Assembly (NCBI RefSeq): GCF_022179465.1
Contig: NZ_BPQV01000016.1
Location: 62,001-126,000 of the forward strand
Source: Methylobacterium organophilum
Lineage (GTDB): Bacteria > Pseudomonadota > Alphaproteobacteria > Rhizobiales > Beijerinckiaceae
DNA: 64,000 bases
Reading direction: 5' to 3'
Under the pieces are notes generated by a model, which did not search any database, was not told the DNA's origin, and saw only the letters and a list, made by a program, of their open reading frames with translations. The translations under genes and the position numbers were made by a program. Numbering within the stretch: the stretch's first letter is position 1; each line of letters begins with the position of its first letter. Shown here one piece after another: positions 1 through 8,873 of this stretch.

Positions 1-132
1 TGAAAATCCTCCAGGATGGCCGGTGGCGGGAGAGGACCCTTCCAGAACGCGCCGTGTTCCAGGAAGACGGAGGATTCGTTCGGTTCGCTCGTCCGGCCCT
101 GGTCGGTCGGCCCCGGCTGTCGCGCGGGCGAG

Positions 133-342
133 CTAGACCGCCGGGGTTTCCGCACGGAGCCGCTCACGCACGATCACACGGCGCATATCGTTGCCGATCC
201 GAAGCCCGTCGAGGCGCAGGGCCTCGGCCTCGTCGCGATGGGGATAGCGCAGCGGTGCCTCCGGTGCGGGCCAGATCGACGCGAGGGCACCAAGACCTTC
301 CAGGAAGCTGCCAAAGCGCGTCTTGCGCTCATCTGAGGGCAT
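133..342 (-). CDS. Small hypothetical protein (69 aa)
   Basis: Short reading frame starting at an internal ATG; the frame can be extended upstream to 432, but that extension is Pro/Arg-rich and looks non-coding. The product is soluble and charged, with no signal peptide or membrane segment (MPSDERKTRF at the start, ending RLRAETPAV). It lies downstream of the response regulator gene on the same strand, about 100 bases away. I do not recognise the family. No strong Shine-Dalgarno precedes the start, so confidence is moderate. Confidence 0.5.
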   Translation of the reverse strand: MPSDERKTRFGSFLEGLGALASIWPAPEAPLRYPHRDEAEALRLDGLRIGNDMRRVIVRERLRAETPAV

Positions 343-441
343 CGAGGGTTCTCTGCCTTGCGGTCGCGGTTGCTGCATCTCGGGTGCAGGCTGCGGACCA
401 TGCCATGAAACGCGCGGCCTGCGTAGGGACATGACCCCCGC

Positions 442-1119
442 TCACCCCCGCCCGGTCGGCTGGTTCGGGTCGACCAGGTAGCCGAGGCCGCGCACGGTCT
501 GGATCAGGTCCACCGCGAGCTTCTTGCGCAGGCGACCGACGAAGACCTCGATCGTGTTGGAATCCCGGTCGAAATCCTGGTCGTAGAGATGCTCGGTCAA
601 TTCGGCGCGGGAGACGACCCGGCCGGTATGGTGCATCAGGTAGGAGAGCAGCCGGTATTCGTGGCTGGTGAGCTTCACCGGGTTGCCGTCGACGAAGACG
701 CGGCCGGAGCGGGTGTCGAGGGTCACGGGGCCGCAGGCGATTTGGCTGGTGGCGTGGCCGGCGGCGCGGCGCAGCAGGGCGCGCACCCGGGCCATCAGCT
801 CCTCCATGTGGAAGGGCTTGGTCACGTAGTCGTCGGCCCCGGCATCGAAGCCGTCGACCTTGTCCGACCAGCGGTCGCGGGCGGTGAGGATGATGACGGG
901 CGTCTTCACGCCCGCCCGGCGCCAGCGCTGCAGCACGGTGACGCCGTCCGCCTTGGGCAGGCCCATGTCGAGGATGATGGCGTCATAGGGCTCGTTCTCG
1001 CCGAGATAGCCGCCCTCCTCGCCGTCGAAGGCCTTGTCGGCGACGTAGCCGGCCTCCTCCAGGGCGTTGACGACCTGCCGGTTGATGTCCCGGTCGTCCT
1101 CGACGACGAGCAGACGCAC
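442..1119 (-). CDS. feuP: OmpR/PhoB-family response regulator, FeuP-like
   Basis: Two-component DNA-binding response regulator of 225 aa. The receiver domain (about 1-115) has acidic residues E7, D8 and D9, phospho-acceptor D51 (in IILDMGLP), T79 and K101. The C-terminal winged helix (about 128-220) has the trans-reg motif SNTIEVFVGRLRKK. The N-terminal pattern is close to FeuP of Rhizobiales (recalled, not searched). Translation begins at a GTG behind a good GAGGAGG site. A PepSY gene lies just upstream on the same strand, an arrangement common for PhoPQ/FeuPQ-type systems. The cognate kinase is not in the window and could lie to the left. Confidence 0.9.
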   Translation of the reverse strand: MRLLVVEDDRDINRQVVNALEEAGYVADKAFDGEEGGYLGENEPYDAIILDMGLPKADGVTVLQRWRRAGVKTPVIILTARDRWSDKVDGFDAGADDYVTKPFHMEELMARVRALLRRAAGHATSQIACGPVTLDTRSGRVFVDGNPVKLTSHEYRLLSYLMHHTGRVVSRAELTEHLYDQDFDRDSNTIEVFVGRLRKKLAVDLIQTVRGLGYLVDPNQPTGRG

Positions 1120-1162
1120 GTGAACCTCCTCGAAACCGTTGCGGGCCGCCCCACCCCCGGCC

Positions 1163-1540
1163 CTACCACTGCCCCGCGACCTGACCGGACTGGGCGTCGA
1201 CCATCACCTTCACGAACTGCCCGTCCCGCCGCAGGGCGGTGAGCAGGTAGACGAGGCCCTGGTCGTGCCGGCAGAGGGTGGCGCGCTGGATCTCGGCTCG
1301 GGGAATCACCTGCCGCGCCGCGCGGATCGCCGCAATGGGGGCGACGACGCGCTTGTCCGCCACCGCCTCGCGCAGGTCGGCGGGCGAGAGGCAGTCATCC
1401 CCCTTGTTCAGGGGTTCGCGGGGGATCTGCGGCTGCGCGGCGGTGACGGCGCCGGTCTCCTCGGCGAGCGGCCCAAGGCCGTCCGTCGCGAGGAGCGCGA
1501 CGGCCGGTACGGCGAGCAGCAGGACGAGGGTGAGACGCAT
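1163..1540 (-). CDS. PepSY-domain periplasmic protein
   Basis: 125 aa protein with an N-terminal hydrophobic signal sequence (MRLTLVLLLAVPAVALLA) and a C-terminal PepSY-like half ending FVKVMVDAQSGQVAGQW, with the typical V-x-x-(D/N)A-x-(S/T)G-x-V pattern. Two cysteines (in DDCLSP and TLCRHD) could form a disulfide. It is probably exported and may modulate the sensor partner of the adjacent regulator, 43 bases downstream on the same strand. A GTG at 1549 is an alternative start; neither has a clear ribosome site. Confidence 0.75.
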   Translation of the reverse strand: MRLTLVLLLAVPAVALLATDGLGPLAEETGAVTAAQPQIPREPLNKGDDCLSPADLREAVADKRVVAPIAAIRAARQVIPRAEIQRATLCRHDQGLVYLLTALRRDGQFVKVMVDAQSGQVAGQW

Positions 1541-1613
1541 GGGCGGCACTGTCGAGTTCAGGCACTGAATGCGCCCTGAATGGAGTCGGTTGCGCGGTGC
1601 GACGAAGGCGCCT

Positions 1614-1832
1614 TCACTCGGGCAGGATCACGGGCGCAATCCGCGTCCGCACCGCCTGCAGGGCGCGGCGGGCGAGGGCCTGGCCTTCGAGGGCGTCCTG
1701 GGCCGCCAGGCGCAGGGCGCCGAGCGAGCTCTCGAAGGCGCGCTGCGCGGCGCGCAGGCGCCCCTGCGCCGCCAGGCACCGGGCAGCCTCGCGCCGGCGG
1801 CGGATTCCGCGCGGGATCTCGAAGGGACCCAT
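1614..1832 (-). CDS. Small basic protein at the end of the GTA cluster
   Basis: 72 aa, Arg/Ala-rich and helical throughout, beginning MGPFEIPRGIRRRR. No signal peptide or membrane segment. An in-frame ATG lies four codons upstream (1844), but the GGAG site sits correctly for 1832. It is the last gene of the minus-strand run behind the lysozyme, so a phage-derived role is likely. The function is not recognised. Confidence 0.55.
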   Translation of the reverse strand: MGPFEIPRGIRRRREAARCLAAQGRLRAAQRAFESSLGALRLAAQDALEGQALARRALQAVRTRIAPVILPE

Positions 1833-1865
1833 CGTCGTCTCCATCGTCGTGAAACGGGGGGGGCG

Positions 1866-2219
1866 TCACGGCCGCGCCCGCCCCTGGATCTCGGCCAGGC
1901 GCCGCAGGATCTCGTCGAAACGGTCGCGGGCATGCCCGTCGCTGCGGTCGACCCCCTGCGCGATCTCCCCGACGAGCCGGGCCAGCTCCTCCAGCACGCG
2001 GCTGCGGGCCTCCAGGGCCGAGGCCACGGCGGCGTTGGTCTGGGAGGCCCGTTCCAGGGCGGTGGCGGTGCTGCCCGCCTCCTCGATCCGGGCCTGCGCC
2101 GCGCGCGTGCCCTCCCGGTGGAGATGCAGGCAGGCGAGCCCGAGCAGCACCGCGACGATCCAGCCCGCGCCCGCCTCGGACAGGAGCAGGCGCGCGGCCT
2201 CGATGGCGATCCGGTCCAC
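1866..2219 (-). CDS. Small membrane protein with coiled coil (possible holin/spanin-like)
   Basis: 117 aa starting at GTG behind a strong AGGAGG. One hydrophobic helix at about residues 17-33 (GWIVAVLLGLACLHL) is followed by a long predicted amphipathic/coiled-coil segment rich in Ala, Glu and Arg (about 35-115). One membrane anchor plus coiled coil next to a lysozyme gene would suit a spanin- or holin-associated lysis accessory, but this is inference from layout only. It is the third gene after g15/fibre on the same strand. Confidence 0.65.
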   Translation of the reverse strand: MDRIAIEAARLLLSEAGAGWIVAVLLGLACLHLHREGTRAAQARIEEAGSTATALERASQTNAAVASALEARSRVLEELARLVGEIAQGVDRSDGHARDRFDEILRRLAEIQGRARP

Positions 2220-2258
2220 GGGCGGCCTCCTGCGGCGTCGGGGCGGCCCGGCCCGCCC

Positions 2259-2765
2259 TCAGGGGCGGGCGAGGGCCGGGGCGAGGGTGTTGGCGCGGGT
2301 GGCCTCGGCTTCGAGCGGAAGGCTACGGAACACCTTCTCGGCGAGGCCCGTCTCGCCGCCGGCCGCCCGCACCAGCCAGGCCGGGGCCTGATCGAGGGCG
2401 CGCTGCACGGCCTGGGCGATCACCGCGGAGCCGAGGGGCACGGAGAGGGTGCGCCCGCGCGCCGCCCCGGCCACGGCGTTGAGCGCGTAATCCGTGGCGT
2501 TGCGCACCAGGCGCTCGACCAGGGTGCTGGTGACGAGGAAGCGCAGCGGCCCGGCGAGCCGCGCCGCGGCCCCCGCGGCGGCCGCGGCCAGGGCGGGCGC
2601 CGCGATGCCGCCGAGCGCCTGCAGGCCGGCGGTGAGGGCGTCGCCCCAGGGCAGCAGGATCTCCGCGCCCGCGGCACGGGCCGGGCTGCAGGCCCCGGCG
2701 AGGCCGAGGACGGACAGGGCGAGGAGGGCGGCAGGGGTTCGTGCGGGACGGTTTCGTGCGGTCAT
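2259..2765 (-). CDS. Exported/membrane-associated protein of the GTA lysis region
   Basis: 168 aa. Start ATG at 2765 has a CGGAGA site; the same frame is open upstream without support. The N-terminus is signal-like with a cysteine at residue 26 in GLAGAC, resembling a lipobox. An Ala/Gly-rich hydrophobic stretch at about 51-75 could span the membrane. Immediately downstream of the GH24 lysozyme, so a holin or lysis accessory is possible. Family not recognised. Confidence 0.65.
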   Translation of the reverse strand: MTARNRPARTPAALLALSVLGLAGACSPARAAGAEILLPWGDALTAGLQALGGIAAPALAAAAAGAAARLAGPLRFLVTSTLVERLVRNATDYALNAVAGAARGRTLSVPLGSAVIAQAVQRALDQAPAWLVRAAGGETGLAEKVFRSLPLEAEATRANTLAPALARP

Positions 2766-2791
2766 GGCGATGTCTCCGAACGGCGTGTGGG

Positions 2792-3379
2792 TCAGCGGCG
2801 GAAGAGGCGGGCGAGGGCGCGGCGCAGCCAGCCGGGCCGCGCTGCGGCGCCCGGAGGCGGGCTCTCGGCGGGGGGCGCCTGCGCGGGCCATGCGACCGGC
2901 TGCCGGTCGTCGCGGCGGGCACGGGGCAGGGCAGTAGCGTAGGGCGTGCGGAACTGGTCGTGTTCGCCTTGGCGGCGGGGGATCAGTGCGGCCGGCCGGT
3001 CCCACATCAGGATCGCCTGCGCCGCGCCGTCGCGATCGCCGTCCCGCAGGCGCCGCAGCACGGTGGAGCGCAGGAAGGCGGTGGGTCCGATGTTGAAGCA
3101 GAGGGAGACGAGGGCGTCGAAGGCGTTCTGCGGCAGGTCCTCGCCCGGGGATCCGGCGAGGGCCTCGCGCACTGTCCGGGCGTAGCGGGCCACGTCCCGG
3201 GCGAAGAGCGCGTCGCATGCCTGCGCCGTGATGGTCAGGCCCGGCACGACGACGGGTGGCCCCGCGGCGGCGGTGTGGCCGACGCCGATCGTCCAGATGC
3301 CGGCGGAATCGCGATAGGCCTCGAGCCGGCGTCCCTCGCGGGCGACGAGCACGGCGCGGCCGATGGGGCTGAGCTCCAT
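2792..3379 (-). CDS. GH24 phage-type lysozyme (endolysin)
   Basis: 195 aa muramidase of the T4-lysozyme family that cleaves the peptidoglycan glycan backbone. The catalytic triad pattern is present: E15 (REGRRLEAYRD), D24 and T30 in IGVGHT, spaced as E11/D20/T26 of T4 lysozyme. The catalytic domain covers about 1-150; the C-terminal 45 residues are Pro/Arg-rich. There is no signal peptide, so it would need a holin. ATG start with GGAG. Located directly downstream of the fibre gene, whereas the R. capsulatus GTA lysis genes lie at a separate locus (established knowledge). Confidence 0.92.
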   Translation of the reverse strand: MELSPIGRAVLVAREGRRLEAYRDSAGIWTIGVGHTAAAGPPVVVPGLTITAQACDALFARDVARYARTVREALAGSPGEDLPQNAFDALVSLCFNIGPTAFLRSTVLRRLRDGDRDGAAQAILMWDRPAALIPRRQGEHDQFRTPYATALPRARRDDRQPVAWPAQAPPAESPPPGAAARPGWLRRALARLFRR

Positions 3380-3416
3380 GGAAATCTCCGGCGATGGTCG
3401 AGGGACGAGACGGTCC

Positions 3417-4937
3417 TCAGCCCCGGCACAGGATCCAGACCTCGCCGCGGCCACCGGCGCCCCCCGGGCCGGAGGCCGCGCCGTTGCTGGCGCCCCCACC
3501 CCCGCCCCCGCCGCCGCCGGGAAGGCCGCCATTGCCGCCGGCACCGCCGGAGCCCGAGCCGTTGGCCGGTCCGGCCCCGCCGCCGCCGCCGCCGCTCGCA
3601 CCTCCGCGGATCCAGGCCTTGGCCGCCCCGTTGTTGCCGCCGAGCCCGACGGCGCCTCCTGCGGCGGTGACGGCCCGCCGTCCCGCATTGCCGAGGATGT
3701 AGCCCTGTCCGCTCGGGCCGCCGGCGGTCGCGGCCTCGCTCGCGGAGATGCCGCCGCCACCCCCGCCGCCGCCGCTGCCCTGGAGACCGTTTCCGCCGGC
3801 TCCGCCGGCGGCGGCGCCCGCGGAGCCGGTGCCGCCGCTGCCCACGGCCAGCGCGCTCAAGCCGCCTCCGCCCGTGCCGCCGCCGGCCGCCGCCGTGGCG
3901 CCTGCGCCGCCGGCGCCCCCGCCCAGGGCCGTCAGCAGGATGACGGAGCCGTTGGCGACCGTGGTGTTGCTCCCGGCCGTGCCGCCGCTGCCATTGGTCG
4001 AATCCGCGGTCTGGGCCGGTGCGCCGGCCCCGCCGGCGCCGATCGTGATGGCGAGCGTCGCCGGAAGGTCGTCGGCGAGGAATTCCTCCACGACCAGGGC
4101 GCCCGCGCCGCCGCCCCCGCCTCCGGCCCGGACCGTGCCGGCGGCGCCGCGGCGCCCCGCGCCGCCCCCGCCTCCGCCACCCATGGCGAAGATCGTCACC
4201 ATACGCGCCCAGGCGGGCCTCTCCCAGGTGCCGGAGCCGGTGAGGGCCGTCACCTCCGTGCGCAGGGCGCCGCGCTCGAAGCTGACGAGGCCGCTGCTCC
4301 GGTCGACGCTGAAGGCGGTCGACCAGGCACTTCCGTCGGCGCTGACCCGGAGGCTCAGGTCGTCGCTGCCGACGAGCCCGATTTCCGCCCGGCCCGAGAA
4401 GGCGCTCTGGAGCAGGAGGGACAGGACATTGGCGGCCCCCTCCTTGTTGAGGGCGTAGCGCAGATCCCCGCTGCCGCCCTCGGCGGCGGGCCTGGCGGTC
4501 CAGAGGGCCTTGTTGAGGCGGGCCGCGAAGGGATTCTGCGCATCCGCCTGCGTGCCGATCCCGAGAAGAGCGAGGTTCTGCAGCCCGGCGATCGTGCTGC
4601 GCAGGTCGATCCAGGCGGAGCCGGTGAAGGCGTAGAGGGCGCCCTCGTCGAGGAGGAAGGCGCACCAGCCCGGCCGGGGTGCGTAGCCCGTCCAGACGCC
4701 GTCGCGGAAGGCGGCGACCTGCCCCGACAGGCCGCTCCAGGCCCCGGTCGGGTTCGCCGCGAGGACGAGGTAGCGGTCCCCCTCGTTCGGCGCGGCGGGC
4801 GGCGCCGCGAGGTCCTTGTCGAGGCAGGCGAGCTGCACCAGCGCGTCGAGGTCGGCGAGCGCCTCGTTGTGGGTGACGTGCTTCTGGGCCTGCCCCGCCG
4901 CGAGCAGCGGCAGGCGCAGGTTCTCGGTCTCTGCCAT
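3417..4937 (-). CDS. DUF2793 tail-fibre-like protein with polyglycine C-terminal domain
   Basis: 506 aa. Residues 1 to about 110 form a DUF2793 domain (MAETENLRLPLLAAGQAQKH, the hallmark start), common after the GTA tail gene in Rhizobiales. The middle is unassigned. From G253 to about 500 the protein is almost wholly Gly/Ala/Ser/Asn, with many runs of 4-8 glycines separated by short hydrophobic segments, ending GEVWILCRG. Such polyglycine segments are known in phage adhesins (for example the Gp38-type polyglycine-II sandwich), so receptor binding at the tail tip is a reasonable inference. ATG with GGAG, 42 bases after g15. Confidence 0.85.
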   Translation of the reverse strand: MAETENLRLPLLAAGQAQKHVTHNEALADLDALVQLACLDKDLAAPPAAPNEGDRYLVLAANPTGAWSGLSGQVAAFRDGVWTGYAPRPGWCAFLLDEGALYAFTGSAWIDLRSTIAGLQNLALLGIGTQADAQNPFAARLNKALWTARPAAEGGSGDLRYALNKEGAANVLSLLLQSAFSGRAEIGLVGSDDLSLRVSADGSAWSTAFSVDRSSGLVSFERGALRTEVTALTGSGTWERPAWARMVTIFAMGGGGGGGAGRRGAAGTVRAGGGGGGAGALVVEEFLADDLPATLAITIGAGGAGAPAQTADSTNGSGGTAGSNTTVANGSVILLTALGGGAGGAGATAAAGGGTGGGGLSALAVGSGGTGSAGAAAGGAGGNGLQGSGGGGGGGGISASEAATAGGPSGQGYILGNAGRRAVTAAGGAVGLGGNNGAAKAWIRGGASGGGGGGAGPANGSGSGGAGGNGGLPGGGGGGGGGASNGAASGPGGAGGRGEVWILCRG

Positions 4938-4979
4938 GCGGGGCTCCGTCGTCGAGGGGCTTCGGGAAGAGGCGGCCGT

Positions 4980-7900
4980 TCAGGCCATGCGCACCGGCAG
5001 GCGCGCCTGTGTCGCCGGGCCGGGGCCGGTCACGGCGCCGAGCTGCGCCACCGAAACGGTCAGCGTGTCCTGCGGGCCGCCGAAATCGGCGCTCTCCTGC
5101 GCCTGGGCGTAGAGGGCGCTCGCTTCGTCCGTCTCGAAGCTGCGCAGGGCGCTGCCATCCGCGCCCAGGATCGTGACGCGGTAGCGCTCCGGCGCGTCGA
5201 GGGGGATCTCGGCGGCCTCCCAGGCATCGGCGTCGCGCAGCGCGCGGCGGATCCAGGAGAGCCGCACGCCCTCCGCCTCCCGCCGCGCCCGCAGATGCAC
5301 CGGAGACAGGGGCCGGTAGGCCAGGAGGCCGGCGCTCGCCTCGAAGCCGGTGGAGGCCGGATCGGCGGGATCGCGCTCGGCGGGCACCGCCCGGTAGCGG
5401 AAGGCCCGTCCGGCCTCGTCCAGGCGCTCCACCAGGGGCTGCACGGCCCCGTCGTCGAGACGCACGAGCAGGCTGCCGGCGGGGGCGGTCCGCGCCGCGG
5501 CGGCCTCGCTGCCGGCGAGCCCCCGCAGCAGCCGGGACAGCCGCCAGCGGCCCGCGCCGATCAGCGCCACCCCGGCGGCCGCGAGGATCTCGACCGTGCC
5601 GTCCGGGGCCCGCAGGGCGAACAGGTTGCCGCCGCCGAGGGCCTCGGCTTCCGGGATCGCCGCGAACCCCTCGGCATGGCGCAGGGCGACCTCGAAGCCG
5701 GCCCCGCGGTCGAAGCGCCAGAGCGGGCCGGGCGGCAGTGCCGTCAGCGTTTCCCCGAGGCAGGCCGGATGCTCGATCAGGCGCTGCAGGGCGAGGCCGG
5801 CGCCCTCGCCCTCCGACCGCCAGAGTGCGACCCGGCCGGGCCAGGGATCGGCGGCCACCGCCACGTATTGCAGGGCGGGCGGCGTGCCCTGGGCGATCGG
5901 CAGGTCGAGGGCGACGGCGAAGGGCGGCCCCGGCAGGGCGGGCGGCGTGCGCCGCGGCGGCGCGGTCCCGGACGCGGCGGCGGGGCTGTCGGAGGCCGGC
6001 GGCACCGCCCGCGCCTCGATCCGCCGCCCCGCGGCCGAATCCGCGATCCGCTCGATCCGGTAGAGGCCGCCTCCGGATTCTTGGGGCAGGATCAGGCGGT
6101 CCCCCGGCTCCGCCGCGATCTGCCGGGGGCTGAGCGTCAGGCTCGCGCTGTCGCGGCCGGCCAGGGCGGTCTCCAGCACTGCCTCCGCCAGATCCTGCGC
6201 GCTCGCCCGCCGCGTCACTACGGCCGTGTCGAGGCGGCTCTCCCGGCGGCGCTGGCCGCCCGGGCGCAGGGCGGCGGCGGTGGCGCGCCGGTAGTCCGGG
6301 TTCTCGGAATCGGTGAAGGCGACCGCGACCGAGCGGGGCAGCTCGCTCTCCTGCGCCCGCACGAAGCGAAGCGGCGCCTCCCCGTCGCGCGGGCGCACGA
6401 GGTCGTCGGCCCGGAGCGTCAGCGCGGCGGCGCGGCCGGGGCCGCGGATGGTCAGGGTGCCGGCGCCCGCGCGCACGTCGAGGCCGAAGAGCTGGACGAG
6501 GGGTTCGAGGGCGCCGCGGGCGGAGAGCGGCCGGTCGATCACGTAGCCGTCGAGGAAGCCCGCCGCCTCGCAATCGAGCCCGCCCGCCTGGCCGAAATCG
6601 GCCAGGATCGCCGCGATCAGCCGGTCGAGCTCCATCCCCTCGATCCGGCCCGTGAGCCAGTGGCCGCTGCGCCAGTTCTCCGCATCCGCCCAGACGCCGT
6701 CGAAATCCGGGAAGGCGGGGAAGGGCCGCGCATCCCAGCACCAGGCGAAGAGGCGTGCCGGATCCACCATGCGGCCGGGGAAGGCGGCGGCCTCCGGATT
6801 GTGGGCCGCCTCGAAGCCCGCCATGGCGGGATCGAAGCGGGCGAGGATCGCCTCCAGGCCCCGGGCCTGGATCAGGTCGTCGCGGAATCCCCGCGAGAAG
6901 GGCGGCAGGGCGTTCTCGGAGGACTTGGCGTCCGGGAAGGCGTTCGGGCCGTTGCTGCCCCGGTCGACGGCGGGGATGCCGATCTCGGTGAGCCAGATCG
7001 GCTTGCTCCCGGGCACCCAGGCGGTGGCGCCCGTCTCCACCCCGTTCTCCCGCTCGACATGCGGGTTCGACCACCAGGAGACGAGGTCCTTGGCCCGGTA
7101 GGTCCAGGGCCGGCCATAGGCCCCGTCCGTGATCGGGGTGCGGATCTGGGCCGCCCGGTCGGCGGCGCTGGCATAGAACCAGTCGAAGGCCTCCCCCGAT
7201 CCGAGCCGGCCCTTCAGATAGGCGCGGTCGTAGATCTCCGACGCCTCGGCGGCGTCGCGATGCGCCGTGCCGTCGCGCCAGTCGGTGATCGGCGGGTAGT
7301 AGTCGATGCCGACCGCGTCGAGGGCCGGGTCGGCGAAGAGCGGGTCGAGGGGGAAGCGCAGGCTCGCCCCGTCGTCGCGGATATGGGCGCCGTACTCGGT
7401 CCAGTCGGCGGCGTAGACGAGCATCACCGACGATCCCAGCCGTGCCCGCACGTCCTGGGCGAGTCGGCGGAAGGCGGCGACCGCCGGATAGGCGCCGCCG
7501 GGGCCGCGCACCCGGGTCAGCCCGACGAACTCGCTGCCGATCACGAAGCCGGAAAGCCCCCAGGCGGCGGCACGGTCGGCATAGTGCAGGACCATCCGGC
7601 GATAGCCCTCCGCCCCGTCGAAGAAAGCGGCGACCTGCTCGGCGGCGGCCGCCGTTCCGTCGACGCTGCCCGGCGCCCCGGGGGCGGGATGGCAGGTGAT
7701 GCGCCCCCGCCAGGGATAGGCCGGCTGCGGCTGGTCCGGCGCCTGTGGGTCGGGCAGGGCGTTGCCGGCGGGCACGTCCATCATCACGAAGGGGTAGAGC
7801 ACCACCTTGAGCCCGCGCCGCGTCAGCTCCGCGACGAGGCGTTCGAGGGACGCGTCGTCCGGCGTGCCGCCATAGGCCGGCCCGCCTCCGGGCCGCGTCG

Positions 7901-8873
7901 AGACGGCCCGGGCGGTGGCACGCGTCAGGCCGGCGACGCTCCAGGCCGCGCCGAAGGTGGCCTTGCGCGTCGAATCCACCCGCGGCGTCAGGGTGCAGGC
8001 GCCCGCCCGCAGGTCGTCGCCGAACCAGCTGACCACCACCGACACCGCCTCGAGCTTCGGGCAGAGCGCCTGCAGGGCGTCGAGGGAGGCGACCACGTCG
8101 CTCGCCCCCTGGAGCTGGAAGCGGTTGGCCGGCTTGGTCGCCCCGAACCCGGCATCCTCGGTGACGGGGCGTGGGTCGAGCCCGAATTCCGTCGCGCCGG
8201 GGATCAGGCAGACCGCCCGCAGGTGGCTGGCCAAACCGGCCACGGGGCGGATCACCTCGAAGGCGAATTGCGGGATGCGGTTGCCGAACTCGGCCAGGGC
8301 TAGGTTCTCGAACACCACATAGGCGAGCCCGCGATAGGCCGGGGCGTTCTCCGCCCCCTCCTTGGCGACGATCAGCGGGTCCGGCATCTGGTCCGGCCCG
8401 CCGCGATGCACGCGGTAGCTCAGCCGGGTCAGGTCGAGCTCGGTGCCGTCCGCCCAGATCCGGCGCACCAGGGCGATCTCCCCGGCGCAGAGCCCGACCG
8501 CGAGGCTGACGGAATAGCTGTAGGCGGTGGTCACGACCTTGCGGCCGCCCCCGCCCTTCGAGCCGGACTGCGTGCGCGTCACCGTGGTGTTGGCGGTCTC
8601 GAGGGGCCGCGTCGCCCAGATCAGGGTGCCGCCGAGGCGGGCGCGGCCGTAGAGGCGGGGAATGGGATCGCCCTCGGTCGAGGTCAGGCCGGCGAGGTCG
8701 GTGAGCCGCGGCCCCTCGACGAAGCGGGGGCCGGGGGCGCCGGGGCCGAACAGGGCGCGGTCGAGCGCCCCGCCGGCCGCCGCGCCGAGCACCTGCCCGA
8801 TCCCGGCCCCGATCGGGCCGCCGAGGGCCGCGCCGATGGCGGAGCCCGCCGCCTGCAGGACCAGCGTGGTCAT
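4980..8873 (-). CDS. GTA gp15: TIM-barrel/tail hub protein
   Basis: 1297 aa, the largest GTA gene and typical for the 'glycoside hydrolase/phage tail' family. The N-terminus carries glycine-zipper-like segments (IGAALGGPIGAGIGQVLGAA). The central part holds the GTA TIM-barrel-like domain with the WLTEIGIPAVD motif (E about 630). The C-terminal half is phage-tail-like with beta-rich repeats. The ATG at 8873 overlaps the stop of g14 by 4 bases (ATGA), fixing the start; an upstream extension of the frame is rejected. It forms the tail hub/baseplate and may act on the cell wall during DNA delivery. Confidence 0.93.
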   Translation of the reverse strand: MTTLVLQAAGSAIGAALGGPIGAGIGQVLGAAAGGALDRALFGPGAPGPRFVEGPRLTDLAGLTSTEGDPIPRLYGRARLGGTLIWATRPLETANTTVTRTQSGSKGGGGRKVVTTAYSYSVSLAVGLCAGEIALVRRIWADGTELDLTRLSYRVHRGGPDQMPDPLIVAKEGAENAPAYRGLAYVVFENLALAEFGNRIPQFAFEVIRPVAGLASHLRAVCLIPGATEFGLDPRPVTEDAGFGATKPANRFQLQGASDVVASLDALQALCPKLEAVSVVVSWFGDDLRAGACTLTPRVDSTRKATFGAAWSVAGLTRATARAVSTRPGGGPAYGGTPDDASLERLVAELTRRGLKVVLYPFVMMDVPAGNALPDPQAPDQPQPAYPWRGRITCHPAPGAPGSVDGTAAAAEQVAAFFDGAEGYRRMVLHYADRAAAWGLSGFVIGSEFVGLTRVRGPGGAYPAVAAFRRLAQDVRARLGSSVMLVYAADWTEYGAHIRDDGASLRFPLDPLFADPALDAVGIDYYPPITDWRDGTAHRDAAEASEIYDRAYLKGRLGSGEAFDWFYASAADRAAQIRTPITDGAYGRPWTYRAKDLVSWWSNPHVERENGVETGATAWVPGSKPIWLTEIGIPAVDRGSNGPNAFPDAKSSENALPPFSRGFRDDLIQARGLEAILARFDPAMAGFEAAHNPEAAAFPGRMVDPARLFAWCWDARPFPAFPDFDGVWADAENWRSGHWLTGRIEGMELDRLIAAILADFGQAGGLDCEAAGFLDGYVIDRPLSARGALEPLVQLFGLDVRAGAGTLTIRGPGRAAALTLRADDLVRPRDGEAPLRFVRAQESELPRSVAVAFTDSENPDYRRATAAALRPGGQRRRESRLDTAVVTRRASAQDLAEAVLETALAGRDSASLTLSPRQIAAEPGDRLILPQESGGGLYRIERIADSAAGRRIEARAVPPASDSPAAASGTAPPRRTPPALPGPPFAVALDLPIAQGTPPALQYVAVAADPWPGRVALWRSEGEGAGLALQRLIEHPACLGETLTALPPGPLWRFDRGAGFEVALRHAEGFAAIPEAEALGGGNLFALRAPDGTVEILAAAGVALIGAGRWRLSRLLRGLAGSEAAAARTAPAGSLLVRLDDGAVQPLVERLDEAGRAFRYRAVPAERDPADPASTGFEASAGLLAYRPLSPVHLRARREAEGVRLSWIRRALRDADAWEAAEIPLDAPERYRVTILGADGSALRSFETDEASALYAQAQESADFGGPQDTLTVSVAQLGAVTGPGPATQARLPVRMA

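Noticed and set aside
3480-4200. GGC/GCC repeats as a CRISPR array or tandem-repeat locus
   Set aside because: No regular repeat-spacer pattern; the triplets simply encode the polyglycine domain in frame.
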